Source of the DNA: Eulemur rufifrons
Taxonomy: Eukaryota; Chordata; Mammalia; Primates; Lemuridae
Assembly (NCBI RefSeq): GCF_041146395.1
Contig: NC_090989.1
Coordinates: forward strand, 245,510,843 to 245,574,842
Reading direction: 5' to 3'
Length of the DNA stretch: 64,000 nucleotides
Below, piece by piece: positions 10,831-22,269 of the stretch; within the stretch, counting starts at the first letter, position 1; the number at the start of each line of letters is the position of its first letter. The notes under the pieces were generated by a model that was not told the origin of the DNA, did no database searches, and worked only from the letters and a program-made list of their open reading frames with translations. The translations under genes and the position numbers were made by a program.

Positions 10831-11104
10831 GGCAATATATATAACCTGAACTTTTGTACCCCCATAATAAGCTGAAATTTAAAAAATTAAATTAAATTAA
10901 AAAAAGCTATAGAGAAACATATTTTGGGGACATATAATTGGCATTAATGAATATTATCCTGAAAATACTGAACTAACTCCTAAAAGAGGTATTTGCCAAA
11001 AAGTTTAACTTTTTAAACATGTCATTTTCATTGTTTTACCTCAATTAAAAAGCAATAATCATAGTCAAATTGGTTAATAAAAAAACAACCATCCATCAGA
11101 ATAC

Positions 11105-11213
11105 CTCAGTTCCAGTTGCAGTTCAGACATTTAACTAGCTATATACGCATAGGTATGGCATGTAATTTTTCTGATCCTCAGTGTCCAGAATAATAAAATG
11201 GGAGGCTCAAACA
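11105..11213 (+). mobile_element. MIR SINE remnant
   Basis: Sense MIR: TTAACTAGCTATATACGCATAGG fits the ACTAGCTGTGTGACCTTGGG block, and TGATCCTCAGTGTCC...AATAAAATGGG fits CCTCAGTTTCCTCATCTGTAAAATGGG. Diverged. Confidence 0.7.
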
Positions 11214-11279
11214 ATAAAAATGGAAAGTCTGAAAATTTCTTGGCAACTCTTTGGATTACAGTCTTCTCTTAATTCCATA

Positions 11280-11540
11280 CAACAAATACATATCAATTAC
11301 CTATGAACCAAGTGTTACCAAATGAACCTTTAGGGATATAAAGATTAATAATTCATAATTCCCAACCTCAAGGGGCCTACAACCTAAAGGGAAAGAGAAA
11401 TAAATCCACAACTTTCTCTAATGCAAGAAGTCTTTTAATCAAGGCTCAAAGCAAGTGCCATAAAAAGACAGAGTCAAGAATAATTAATTTTATCTAAGGA
11501 AATGGAAGACAAGGCATTTTATGTGAGCAGAAATTCAATA
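11280..11540 (-). mobile_element. L2 LINE remnant
   Basis: Complement of the L2 end. The order is CAACAAATACATATCAATTACC, AAGTGTTACCAAATGAACC, GGGCCTACAACCTAAAGGG (L2: GGAGCTTACATTCTAGTGGG), then GGAAATGGAAGACAAGGC further in. Only partly alignable by eye. Confidence 0.55.
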
Positions 11541-11589
11541 TATTATGTGACCTAGTGAGCTAAATTTTATTTTTGCAAAACTTATTTCC

Positions 11590-11900
11590 TTCTCCTCCTG
11601 ATCACATATCTACTCCACATTTCCAAGCTTTCTCTTTTTAATTATGAGTGGCCAAATAATTGAATTCCAGTCAATTGAACATAGGCAAAAGGGAAATATA
11701 CCCTTTCCAGGACTGACACCAGAAAACCTCGTGTGTGACACTATTCACTATTTTCCCTTTTTTGTTAGATTCAGGGAATTCAGTGGCTATTCTGGGGTCA
11801 TAAGTAATGGTGAAAGAGGAGATGATGTCCTGAATGATTGTGTGGGTGACAGCCCTCTTCTTGGAAACATATATTGGCTGAGCATGAAACAACCTTAATC
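11590..11900 (+). mobile_element. Ancient LTR-like element (MLT1/MaLR-like, tentative)
   Basis: Resembles an LTR sequence common in mammals that runs GGCCAATGGGATGTGAGCGG, then CCTGAATGACC, and near its end a TTAAGCCACTGAGATTTTGGGG region. Here the matching parts are CAGTCAATTGAACATAGGC, GTCCTGAATGATTGTGTGGG and the gap to the end. Identity is low and family assignment is from memory. The 84- and 73-codon frames on opposite strands at 11644-11898 lie in it and are not genes. Confidence 0.4.
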
Positions 11901-12089
11901 ATTGTATTTTTGTGTTATTAATGCAATTAGTCTACTTGGGCCAATAGAAAAACTGGTACCTTTTTTGATGTGGAGTAATTTCATAACAAAACTTAGATTA
12001 TGTGGCATTTGTTAACTATGGGGTGGTAATAGGAACAAAATGCACTTCGGAGGCAAAAACACAGCAATTCATCTTTTACAATGGCAAAA

Positions 12090-13347
12090 CACTAACACGG
12101 AAATCAGACTAGAAAAAGTTACAGAGTTAAAGGAAGAAGCAGAGCACACAATCAGAGTTAGAGATTTTAATAGCCTTTTCACAGTAATTGAAAAAACAAA
12201 TAGACAAAAATAAGAAGAATATAAAATATCTAAATACTTTCAATCAACCAGACCTAACTGAGATTTATAAAATATTATACCCAAAAAACTGGAGAATATA
12301 CATCCTTTTCAGGAATACAAAGAAGGTTCACCAAGACAATATGATGGGTCATAAAACAAGTCTCAGAAAACTTTCAATGAATTAAAATTATTCAGAATAT
12401 ATTTTCTAACAACATGAACTAAATTATATATCAAAAACAATAAAATATTTAGAAAATTCCCAAATATTTAGAAATTGAAAAATCCCCTTCTAAATATCCA
12501 AAGGTTATAGAAGAAATTACAAAACAAATAAGAAAATATTTCCACCTGAATTATAGTGAAAAACAATGTATTAAAATTTTGGAAATGCAGCAAAAGCCCT
12601 TAGAGGAAAATTTATGCTTACATTAGAAAAGAGAAAATTTTAAAATCAATTATCTAAATTTATAATCTCAAGAAGCAAAAAAAAATTGTAACTTTGACAT
12701 AAATAAAATGGAAAGAAGGAAATGATAAAGGTACTAGCAGAATCACACAATTTGGTTCTTTTAAAAAGATTAATAAAACTGATAAACCCCAAGAAAAATT
12801 GATCAAGGTAAAAAAAAGAGAAAACACAAATTTTCAATATGAGAGATGAATTAGAGATTATAAACACAGATTCTACAATCATTAAAAGGAAAATAAGGGG
12901 ATAATATGAACAACTTTATGTCAGGATTAGGAAGAACTTAGGTAATATGGAAACAGCCTTTTGAAAAATGCAACTTACCAAAATTGACACAAGAAAAAAT
13001 TTAAAAATCTGAAGAGCCATTATACCTGATTTCATTTTTTAAGAAAAGAATTTGTAATTAAAAATTTTTCACAAAAGAACCTTCATGTCCAGATGACTTT
13101 CTGATGAGTGCTGTCAAATATTTTAAGAACTACTAATCTTACACAAACCCTTTCAATCAACAGAAAAGAAAGAACACTTCCCAACTCATTTATGAGACAA
13201 GTATAACCTTGATACCAAAACCTAACAAAAATATTGAAAGTATAGTACAGACCAATATCCCTTATGATTATAAATAGAAATTGTAACCAAAATAATTAGC
13301 ATATTAAATCTAGCATTATAGAAAAAGTGTAATAGATTATTGCCAAG
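12090..13347 (+). mobile_element. Old L1M LINE, ORF2 reverse-transcriptase region
   Basis: A-rich sense L1, decayed. Recognisable blocks in L1 order are the ORF2 stretch around GCAAAAGCCCTTAGAGGAAAATTTATG, then AGAAAAATTGATCAAGG, then the pre-catalytic block CTTGATACCAAAACC, and GCATATTAAATCTAGC...GTGTAATAGATTATTGCCAAG. It ends exactly where the MLT2 LTR begins. All frames are closed. Confidence 0.75.
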
Positions 13348-13605
13348 TGTATTAGTCAGGGTTCTCCAAAGAAAGAGAGAAAGAGACAGGCAGACAGACA
13401 CTAATTTCTAAGGAGATATGGTTCATGTGATTCTGGAGGCTGACAATTCCAAAATCTGAAGAGTCAGCCAGTAGGCTGGAGACCCAGGAAAGAGTTGATG
13501 CTGCAGCCAGAGTCTGACGGCCATGTGGTGGAATGATCCCCTCTTCTTGGAGGGAGATTAGTCTTTTTTCCTTAAGGCCTGATTTGATGAAACTAGGTAA
13601 AGCAA
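13348..13605 (-). mobile_element. MLT2-type ERVL LTR, truncated
   Basis: Starts with GTATTAGTCAGGGTTCTCC (complement of the MLT2 end) and continues with CATGTGATTCTGGAGGCTGACAATTCC and GGCTGGAGACCCAGGAAAG. The other half, including the complement of TGTGATGGTTAATTTTATG, is missing. It sits inside the old L1M, which resumes on the right after a gap. Confidence 0.75.
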
Positions 13606-13990
13606 TCTTGGAAAATAAGAACAAACACACTATTTCTAGGACTTACTATGAAGCTACAATAATGAAGACAGTGTGATACTGGTAAAAGAATAGGCAAACA
13701 GATCAATGGATGGTAAAAATTTCTTATATAGGATACAAAAATACTAATATTAAAATTTAAAAATTATTACTCATATTTCAAATAACACTATTAAGAAAAT
13801 GAAACAGCAAACCAATGACTGACAAACAATATTCACAATATGTAATTCAAGTATGGATTTTAAAATTTGACAGAAATAAATATTTAACTACACAAATAAA
13901 AATAATGCATAATTTCCAAATGAAAAGAAAATAAAGGGAGAAATAATCAAAATAATTTTACAAAAAGCAAAAATGGAGAATTAAAAGAGA
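13606..13990 (+). mobile_element. Old L1M LINE, ORF2 3' continuation
   Basis: The block CTAGGACTTACTATGAAGCTACAATAATGAAGACAGTGTGATACTGG is the ORF2 region that in intact L1 encodes the LYYKA...TAWYW stretch. It is followed by CAGATCAATGGA. After about 13740 the sequence is A-rich and decayed but still L1-like (ACAATATTCACAATATGTAATTC). Sense strand. Confidence 0.65.
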
Positions 13991-14212
13991 TAGTATAAAA
14001 ATAAGGTCAATAGAATGTACAAAATAAAATATTAGAAACAAATGCAAATATATCAGTAACTATAGTAAATGAATCAAACTCACTGGTTAAAAGGCAGAGA
14101 CTCTCAGATTGAATAATAACAATCACCAACAATATGCTATAAAAGGACTGTGCCTCAAGCATATTAAAACAGAAAGATTGAAAGTAAGTGGATAGAAAAC
14201 TACTCTGTTCAA
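13991..14212 (+). mobile_element. Old L1M fragment, ORF2 endonuclease region
   Basis: Contains the order AAACTCACTGGTTAAAAGGCAGAGACTCTCAGATTG, CAACAATATGCTATAAAAGG and AAAGATTGAAAGTAAGTGGATAG. This matches the amino-terminal (endonuclease) part of ORF2. It lies 3' of sequence from the ORF2 end, so it belongs to a separate insertion or a rearranged copy. Confidence 0.5.
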
Positions 14213-14289
14213 ATACAATATGGCAAGGTAGTCTCTAAGGCAGAAAGCATTTTGGGTTATTAAAAAATAGTTATTTCTTCTATTCACAT

Positions 14290-14850
14290 AGTCAAAATAT
14301 ATATTAATATACATATTGAGCCCCTACTATATCCCAGGTACTATTCTAATAACACAGTACATATAAAACAAACTCTTTGCCTTCATGATGACTATATTGC
14401 ATTGAGGGGAAAAAGACAATAACCAAAATAATAAGTTATACAAGCTATTAGACAGTGATAACTACTTTGGAGGACAATAAAGCGGGGAAAGAGGACATAG
14501 AAAATTGGGCATAGGGGTTTCTATTTTAAATATAGTAGTCAGAAAAGATATCACTGAAAAGATGTCATTTGAACAAAGGAAAGAGGGAGTGAGTCACGTG
14601 GCTATCTGGTGAAGGAAGTTTCTAGGAAGAAGCAAGAGCCAGGAGGAGAGAGTATGCCTGCCTCTGCAGGCCTGAGTAGAGGAATAACATGATCTGACGC
14701 ATGACTGAAACATCTGGCTGATATGTGAAGTATATAGTCTTTAGTGGGCCAAAGTTTGGAATCAGGGAGATTAGAGTCTATTAAAATAATCTAGGAGAGA
14801 GAGAGAGTGGTGACTTGGATGAGAATGGTAACAGTGAATGATGTGTTAAG
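14290..14850 (-). mobile_element. L2 LINE, long copy
   Basis: Complement of ~550 bp of L2 with most landmarks in order: ATTGAGCCCCTACTATATCCCAGGTACT, TTGCCTTCATGATGACTATATTGCATTGAGGGG, AATAAAGCGGGGAAAG, GTAGTCAGAAAAGATATCACTGAAAAG, GTGAGTCACGTGGCTATCTGG, and AACATGATCTGACGC. This is the best-preserved L2 here. Confidence 0.85.
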
Positions 14851-14861
14851 TGGTATATACT

Positions 14862-15185
14862 CAACATATTGAGAAACTGGAACCTTGTTACCTTGCTGGT
14901 GGGGATGTTAAAGGGTGCAGCTATTATGGAAAACAGTAGCAGTAGCAGTTTCTCAAAAAACTAACTACAGAATTACCATATGGCCCAGTAATTCTACTTC
15001 TGGGCATATCTCCAAAAGATTTGAAAGCAAAGACTCAAACAGGTATTTGTACACCAATATTTATAGCAATAGCCAAAAGGTAGAAACAGCACAAATGTTC
15101 AACAGCTGAATGGATCAATAACATGTGACATGTACATATAGCAGAATATTATTCAGCTTTGAAAAGGGATTAAATTTTTATGCAT
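14862..15185 (+). mobile_element. Old L1M LINE, ORF2 end
   Basis: Sense L1M: TGCTGGTGGGGATGTTAAAGGG, then GAATTACCATATGGCCCAG, TTCTACTTCTGGGCATATC, ACACCAATATTTATAGCAATAG and CAGAATATTATTCAGC. These encode the carboxy-terminal ORF2 region. The 64-codon frame at 14915-15109 is part of it. Several frameshifts are present. Confidence 0.85.
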
Positions 15186-15254
15186 GCTAAAAAAGAAAAT
15201 TATAGCATAAACTAAGAAAAATAACATAAATATCCATATTGTGGAATATAACTA

Positions 15255-15380
15255 CAATGATAATAAAAGGGAAATATATAGTACTAAATGTATACATTAG
15301 GAAAGAAGGAAAGCTGAAAATCAATAAGCTAAGCATCTACATACTACTTAAGAAGGTAGGAAAAGCTCAGTAGGATTATT
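15255..15380 (+). mobile_element. Old L1M fragment, mid ORF2
   Basis: AAAGGGAAATATATAGTACTAAATGTATACATTAGGAAAGAAGG and CTGAAAATCAATAAGCTAAGCATC match the L1 ORF2 block just upstream of the reverse-transcriptase core. It is separate from the preceding fragment, which comes from the ORF2 end. Confidence 0.6.
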
Positions 15381-15758
15381 GTATGAAATATTTATACAAG
15401 AAAAACATTGGAAATCTTATATACCATCAACTACCAATCAGAAACTATAATATTTAAAAATAATGCTATTCAAAATAGAAGAAAATGTAAGACATACCTA
15501 TAATCAAGATTTTACAAGGATTGCGTTGAATCTGTAAAGCACTTTGTGTAGTACAGACATTTTAACAATGTTGATTCTGCCGACCCATGAGCATGGTATG
15601 GTTTTCCATTTGTTTATGTTCTCTGCTATTTCCTTCCTCAGTGTTTCATAGTTCTCCCTGTAGAGATCTTTCACCTCCTCAGTTAAATATATTCCTTGGT
15701 ATTTTATTTTCTTTGTGGCTATTGTGAAGGGTATTGAGTCTTTGATTTGGTTCTCAGT

Positions 15759-15908
15759 TTAACTGTTGTTGGCATATGGGAATGCTACTGATTTCTGTAT
15801 ACTGATTCTGTAACCTGAGACTTTGCTGCATTTGTTTATAAATTCCAGTGGCCTCATGGCAGAATCGCTGGGGTTTTTTAGATATAAGATCATATCATCA
15901 GCAAATAA
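15759..15908 (-). pseudogene. L1 ORF2 reverse-transcriptase motif fragment (inverted)
   Basis: The minus-strand frame reads [15 protein letters not shown] and continues to [19 protein letters not shown] before a stop at 15759. FADD is the catalytic aspartate motif of the L1 reverse transcriptase (normally F/Y-A-D-D). The frame upstream of it (to 15998) is merely the antisense of the adjoining plus-strand L1, so the open frame crosses the inversion junction by chance. Only the last part of the polymerase palm is present. It is non-functional. Confidence 0.88.
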
Positions 15909-15911
15909 TAT

Positions 15912-17387
<1,476 letters not shown>

Positions 17388-17789
17388 TAAAATGTGGTGT
17401 ATGTATACCATGGAGTTCTACTCAGCCACAAAAAACAATGGTGATCTAACACTGCTTGTATTATCATGGATAGAGCTGGAGCCCATTCTACTAAGTGAAG
17501 TATCACAAAAATGTAAAAACAAGCACCAGATGTACTCACCATCAAATTGATATTAACTGATCAACACTTATGTGCACATATAGTAGTAACATTGATCGGG
17601 TGTCGGGCAGGTGGGAGTGGGGAGGAGGGGATGGGTATATTCACATCTAATGGGTGCGGTGCACCCTGTCTGGGGGATGGACACGCTTGAAGTTCTGACT
17701 CGGGTGGGGCAAAGGCAATATATGTAACCTAAACATTTATACCCCTGTAATATGCTGAAATTAAAACAAATGAAAAAGTGATTTTACAA

Positions 17790-18380
17790 ATGTATGCATT
17801 TATTAAAGGATAAAAGAAAGGGGATTGCCATACCATATATCAGGTAAAAACAAGAATTATTATTTTTTTAAATTACTTGTGCCTTTAATAAATCTAAGTG
17901 TGCCCCTAGCTCCTGAGTCAGAATCTGGGGGAGGGGACACAGTGCCCAGGTATGGCACTTGTTTGTTTTTTACATTTTCACAAAGGTTTAATTTAATCAA
18001 GCAGACTCAGGAAAAGCCAGACCACCATAATGAGCTGAAATAAAAAAAAAAAAAAAAAGAAAAGAAAGGAAAGAAACAAGAAATCTAAGCTGGAACCAGC
18101 AGAGAAAGACGAGGGATGGATTATCGCCATTAGCTTTGATAGTGTCTTGTTGTCATGGTGCTAGGAAAATCACTATCATTTAGAGTCCCACTCACCAGCT
18201 GTTCTGCTTGAATTTTTTGACATGGGAGGCTGGTGGCCACCCCAGTATTATTTTTTAATACACATATTGCAATTTAAGTACTCAATGTGCCCTCTTTCAG
18301 ACAGCTATCTAGTTTAGTGAGCTGAGTAATGAAAATTTAATCTTAAATACTTTACTCTCCAAAAGTCATCCTTGAATCCC
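17790..18380. other. Unique sequence with an A-run
   Basis: An A-run at 18042-18058 is followed by a purine-rich GAAAAGAAAGGAAAG. A stretch near 17915-17970 (CTCCTGAGTCAGAATCTGGGGG) faintly resembles a MER5/MER20-type hAT element, but too weakly to call. Confidence 0.35.
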
Positions 18381-18602
18381 AAAATGAACTAAGTAGTTCT
18401 CTCCATGCTCAACAAGCACCTTTGCCTACTTTGATTGCTATACCTGTCTCACTTTTTTGAACATATGCATGTATATGTTTATCTTCTCCACTTGACATGA
18501 GTTCCTTAAAGGTAGAACTGTGTCATATTCATCTTTATAGGCTCAGTTTCTACCTCTGTGCCTTCATTGTGGAAAGTATTCAATAAATGTTCATTTGTTG
18601 AA
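18381..18602 (+). mobile_element. L2 LINE 3' end
   Basis: Sense L2: CAACAAGCACCTTTGCCTAC, GAGTTCCTTAAAGGTAGAACTGTGTC, then the terminal GTATTCAATAAATGTTCATTTGTTGAA. The order matches the L2 tail (CTCCATGAGGGCAGGGAC...CAATAAATATTTGTTGAATG). Confidence 0.8.
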
Positions 18603-18639
18603 GATGTTAAAAATTGTACATGTTATAAATGTTGATGAA

Positions 18640-18840
18640 AAGGTCTAGGAGTTAGAGAAGTTGTGTTCCAGTCCCAAATCTGTCATTAAATACCTGGATG
18701 ACTTTAAGATATCTATAGTTCTCTGAGCATCAGCATCTTTATTCATAATGTGGGGGTAAGAATTCCTGACTTACCCAACTTCAAGTGATACTTAAATATA
18801 AAAGCAACTGAGATATTATAAAGCACTACATTGGTATGAC
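18640..18840 (+). mobile_element. MIR SINE
   Basis: Sense MIR over ~200 bp: TCCAGTCCCAAATCTGTCATTAAATACCTGGATGAC, TCTCTGAGCATCAGCATC, ATAATGTGGGGGTAAGAATTCC and TATAAAGCACTACATTGG. Diverged, but all landmarks are in order. Confidence 0.8.
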
Positions 18841-19009
18841 AGATTGTAACAACCTTTCCTTCAGTTTATAAATTACATGGCCAAAAACCATGAAGCATAG
18901 ACAATTCTCCCAAAGTATAGGTAAACTTTTCTCAATTGCATTTGAGAAATAGATTGTATTCTCCAAAGGAAATGACACCAATATATGTCCTGTCCTACAT
19001 GTTATTCTT

Positions 19010-19440
19010 ACAATGTGTTATTGAGGTCCCTTTGAACTTGGGCAGACCTTTATAACTGTGTGAACCAATAGAATATACAGAAGTGACCCTACATGACTTT
19101 CATGGTCATAAAAATCAATATCTCTCTTAATACGCTTGCCCTTGAAATCTAGCCATGCTGTTATAAGGAAGCCAAACCTACGTGTTCAGCCCAGCTAGGC
19201 TCCCAGCCGAAAGCCAGCATCAACTGATAGATGTGTGGAGACATAAGCCTTCAGATGACGCCAGCCCCCAGCCTTGAAGTGTTCCATCTGAAGCCAGACA
19301 CCTTGCAACAGATATCTGTCTCTGCTACACCCTGTCTGAATCCCTGATGCACAGTAACTGTGAGAGATAATAAATACTCATTATTTTTTAAGCAACTTAG
19401 TTTTGGAATAGTTTTCCAACGATAGATCACTAAAACAACT
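19010..19440 (+). mobile_element. Ancient LTR (MLT1/MaLR-like, tentative)
   Basis: Contains ACCTTTATAACTGTGTGAACCAATAGAATA near the left, CATGCTGTTATAAGGAAGCC and AAGCCTTCAGATGACGCCAGCC in the middle, and CAGTAACTGTGAGAGATAATAAATACTC with TTTTTAAGCAACTTAGTTTTGG at the right. The right part holds the LTR-style AATAAA and the ending ...GATAGATCACTAAAACA. The family name is from memory. Confidence 0.6.
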
Positions 19441-20560
19441 TGATTTTCACAAATACTTCTTGCCACATCGTAAGATAAAGCAGCTTCTGCTTCCTCTCCT
19501 ATTAGCATGTGGCATGTGTGATATGTTTAGCAGAACTCATAAGACAGAGCAGACAGATTTCAATAGAGAAGATAAGTAAGATAGAAATCGTAATTTCTAA
19601 AGAATATTTGTAGTTCGAATTTCTGACTTGGGTGTGAATGGGGCAGAGAAGGACAAGCTAATGAGAAACTTTAACTTGGAAAATACCAAGCTGATAATAC
19701 ATCTTCAAGCCAGCCTTCCCATGGCAACTTTTTGTTCAAGCACAGGCATGAAATATTTAGAATTGCTAGAACTCCACTAGGAAGGCTTTTATCCCTGCAA
19801 AAGAGTTTGTAGCCAGAAGCTGCCTGCTGGCACTGCATGCAGGAACACACCGTTTGTTCAATGCCAGAGTTTACTCTTTGACTGACTGACACACTCCAAC
19901 CCATCTCCAAAGGCTCCTTTACCTTTATGACTGACACCTCCCAGAAAGGGGGGTTGTAATTGCCTCTTCTTTAGAAACTAGAGGCAGGTAGAGGGTATTT
20001 GCTTTGGAATGCCACAGACCTTGCACTAGGCAAGCTTCACAGGCTCCATGGGAGGAGCATTTTAATGCAGCAGGAAAGACAAAGGCAACAGAATAAAGAA
20101 ACGTGGGGCTGACGTGCTTCTGTCCGGTCTCCCAGTGTTGCCATTTCATCTTGCCCAGTTATAGGGACTTGTTTAAAATCTGTCACAATGGATTTCATGA
20201 CACATTTATTAAAAAGAAATTCCTGGTATGTTCTCATCCTACTAACATTCCCCTCAGAAAATATCAAAAATAGGGAATCAGCAATGTCACATTCTGCCCA
20301 AGCACAAGCCCAGCTGCTGACAAGAAAACCAGGCACTTGCCATGTCAAGGGAAGTGGAGGTGGGGGCACTGGTAGTGTGACGTAGTTTGAAATGGTCTGA
20401 GTTAAAAGAGGTTGTCAACTCTGATGGTTTTCTCAGATGAATCAAAAATGTCCCTAAGAGGCAGGAAAATTAAGGATTCTGTTTAATGAGAGTACAGATT
20501 TTCCCAGAGCAAAACCTCATCTATGTAAGTTTTGACCTAGTCATGACTGAGAGGGACAGC
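19441..20560. other. Longest block without recognisable repeats
   Basis: About 1.1 kb, less AT-rich than its flanks, with no repeat family that I recognise. Several minus-strand frames of 74-110 codons overlap (19671-20369), but on both strands and in different frames, so coding is not supported. A CCCCTTTCTGGGAGG complement and a GGTGGGGGCACTGG block at 20358 are the only G/C-rich patches. It is a candidate for conserved non-coding sequence, which I cannot test here. Confidence 0.4.
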
Positions 20561-21045
20561 ATTATGGATCGATGATTCTCAAACCTTTTACAAGAACTTG
20601 TATTATTCTTATTTTGTGATTAGTATGAGCTATATATTGTGAATCTATTGAGTTGTATACTGCCATTCAAAAACACATTGCTTTGATATTTTTTGTAAGA
20701 TGGTGCCATATTATCATGCGGTAAATATATGGTGTACATTAGGCATCCTGAAATATTAAGCATGAGTGGCAGATACCTATTTCAGTGGGATCTTAGGATC
20801 CTGGACTAAGAGCAATCAATCTAGAAGAGTTCAGGGAGACATCCTTCCTCTCACCCCCATAGGTAAAGAAACTACAAATATCCAACCAGTTAAGAAGCCC
20901 ATTTGCTGAATCCTCTAGTAACCTGAAAATATAAAAATACCAAAAGTTTCTTGAGCAAGCCAGTTATCACAGCAAAAGTCTTATAGGAAACAAAAGCTAG
21001 AAGCTAGTAATAAGGAGAGACAGAATATGTATGTCTTAGAAAACT
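20561..21045. other. Unique AT-rich sequence
   Basis: No recognisable repeat or coding sequence. Confidence 0.35.
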
Positions 21046-21049
21046 CCAG

Positions 21050-21245
21050 CAATATAGTTGCTAAAAGTACAGACCCTCCAACCAGATGACCTGTGTTTGA
21101 ACTTCAGCTATGACATTTGCTAACTGTACGATCTTGAGCAAGTTATTTAACCTCAGTTCCTCATTTGTAAAGTGAGGATCCCAACAATTACCTTCATCCA
21201 GTAGTTTGGCAGAACTTTAAAATGTCCTACAGAATACACATAAAT
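21050..21245 (+). mobile_element. MIR SINE
   Basis: Sense MIR with CAGACCCTCCAACCAGATGACCTGTGTTTGAA, TTGCTAACTGTACGATCTTGAGCAAGTTATTTAACC, CCTCAGTTCCTCATTTGTAAAGTGAGGA. Nearly full length and one of the clearest MIRs here. Confidence 0.88.
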
Positions 21246-21484
21246 ATACCATTTGGAACAGTCGTATATCGTAGGAAAATGAATAAACGCCATCTATGAG
21301 CAGTTTTGTAAAGCACCATCCTATATCCCATATGGAATTATATTTATACAGAACTTCTGTCTTAGAAAATTTAAAAACCAGTAAAGCACTGTTCAAGGCA
21401 ACACAGCAAGAAGTACAGCTAATATTCAAACCTAGGCAGTCCGGCTGTAGTATTACATGTGAAAAGAATAAAATTTACACATCT

Positions 21485-21665
21485 GATTTCATTTCGCTTT
21501 AACCTTCATATAACAACCATCTGAAGTATTCTTTTTACAATGAGGAACTGAGGCCCAAAAATATATGTAATTTGCTACAGGCCATAGGGCAACATTACGG
21601 AAGAAGCCGTCTTGCAACCCAAGTTTCTTCACCACATGCTCTTTTCACACTGTCTCCCTTCCTAA
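21485..21665 (-). mobile_element. MIR SINE
   Basis: Complement of MIR: CATATAACAACCATCTGAAGTATTC, TTTTTACAATGAGGAACTGAGGCCC, GTAATTTGCTACAGGCCATAGGGC, and CTTGCAACCCAAG. Confidence 0.8.
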
Positions 21666-21859
21666 GCCAGGTTTATTTTGTGCTGAAATATGTCACTCTC
21701 ACTTCTTCACTCACATTGTTCTTTTTTTCTTCACCGTCCTAGACATCAAGACATCTCAGCCACCATGAATTTCACCTTTCGTAAGGGATTTCCCCTAAGA
21801 AAAGTTGCTCTACTTGGCATTAATCTCTCATTTTTCTAATCTTTTCCAACACTCACTGT

Positions 21860-22015
21860 CTAGAGCCCTGCAACTCAAGGTGTGGCTCATAGATGAACAG
21901 CATCAGCAGCATCTATGAACCTGTTAGGGAAAGCAGAATGTCAGGCTCCACCCCAGACCTACTGACTAGAATCTACATTTTAACTAGATACCCAGGCGAT
22001 TCATAGGTAAGTCAA
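21860..22015. mobile_element. hAT-Charlie non-autonomous transposon (MER5/MER20 group)
   Basis: Contains CAAGGTGTGGCTCATAGATGAACAGCATCAGCAGCATC, GAACCTGTTAGGGAAAGCAGAATGTCAGGC, TCCACCCCAGACCTACTGA and ACCCAGGCGATTCATA. This is the layout of small Charlie-related elements with a palindrome-like centre. The subfamily is uncertain. Confidence 0.65.
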
Positions 22016-22023
22016 GATTTGAG

Positions 22024-22262
22024 GAGGCTTTCTCAATAGCAACATAGTTGGCATTATGTGCCAGATTTTTTTTTGTATGAGGGGGACTGTCCTGTGCGCT
22101 ATGTTTACCAGCATCGTTGGCCTCTACCCAGTAGACACCAGGAGCATACCTTCCCACCTCACCCCACTCCTAACATGGTGACAACAAAAACTGTCTCCAG
22201 ACATTGCAAAGTATCACTCACAGAGGGCGCAAATTCAACCCCAGTTGAGAACTCCTGGTCTA
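22024..22262 (-). mobile_element. MER5A (hAT-Charlie)
   Basis: Complement of MER5A: TTCTCAATAGCAACATAGTTGGCATTATG, GGGACTGTCCTGTGCGCTATG, TTACCAGCATCGTTGGCCTCTACCCAGTAGACACCAGG, CTGTCTCCAGACATTGCAAAG, and the end CCCCAGTTGAGAACTCCTGG (MER5A: CGGTTGAGAACCACTG). The 69-codon frame at 22058 lies within it. Confidence 0.88.
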
Positions 22263-22269
22263 TATGAAA

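Larger units (their letters stand above)
9169..10900 (+). mobile_element. Young L1, 5'-truncated
   Basis: Sense L1 beginning within ORF2 (ATTGTTAAAATGTCTATAC) and running through the ORF2 end, the G-rich 3' UTR (10569-10860) and a tail of AAATT units. A 7-bp AAAAAGC at 9162-9168 and 10901-10907 may be the target-site duplication, but it is short and A-rich. The 3' UTR holds a ~98-bp tandem duplication not present in the copies at 15518 and 30342. It lies only about 34 bp from the duplication of the preceding inverted L1. Confidence 0.92.

Noticed and set aside
19671..20369. Overlapping minus-strand frames as exons
   Set aside because: Three frames in different phases, with no consistent splice sites and no recognisable protein content.
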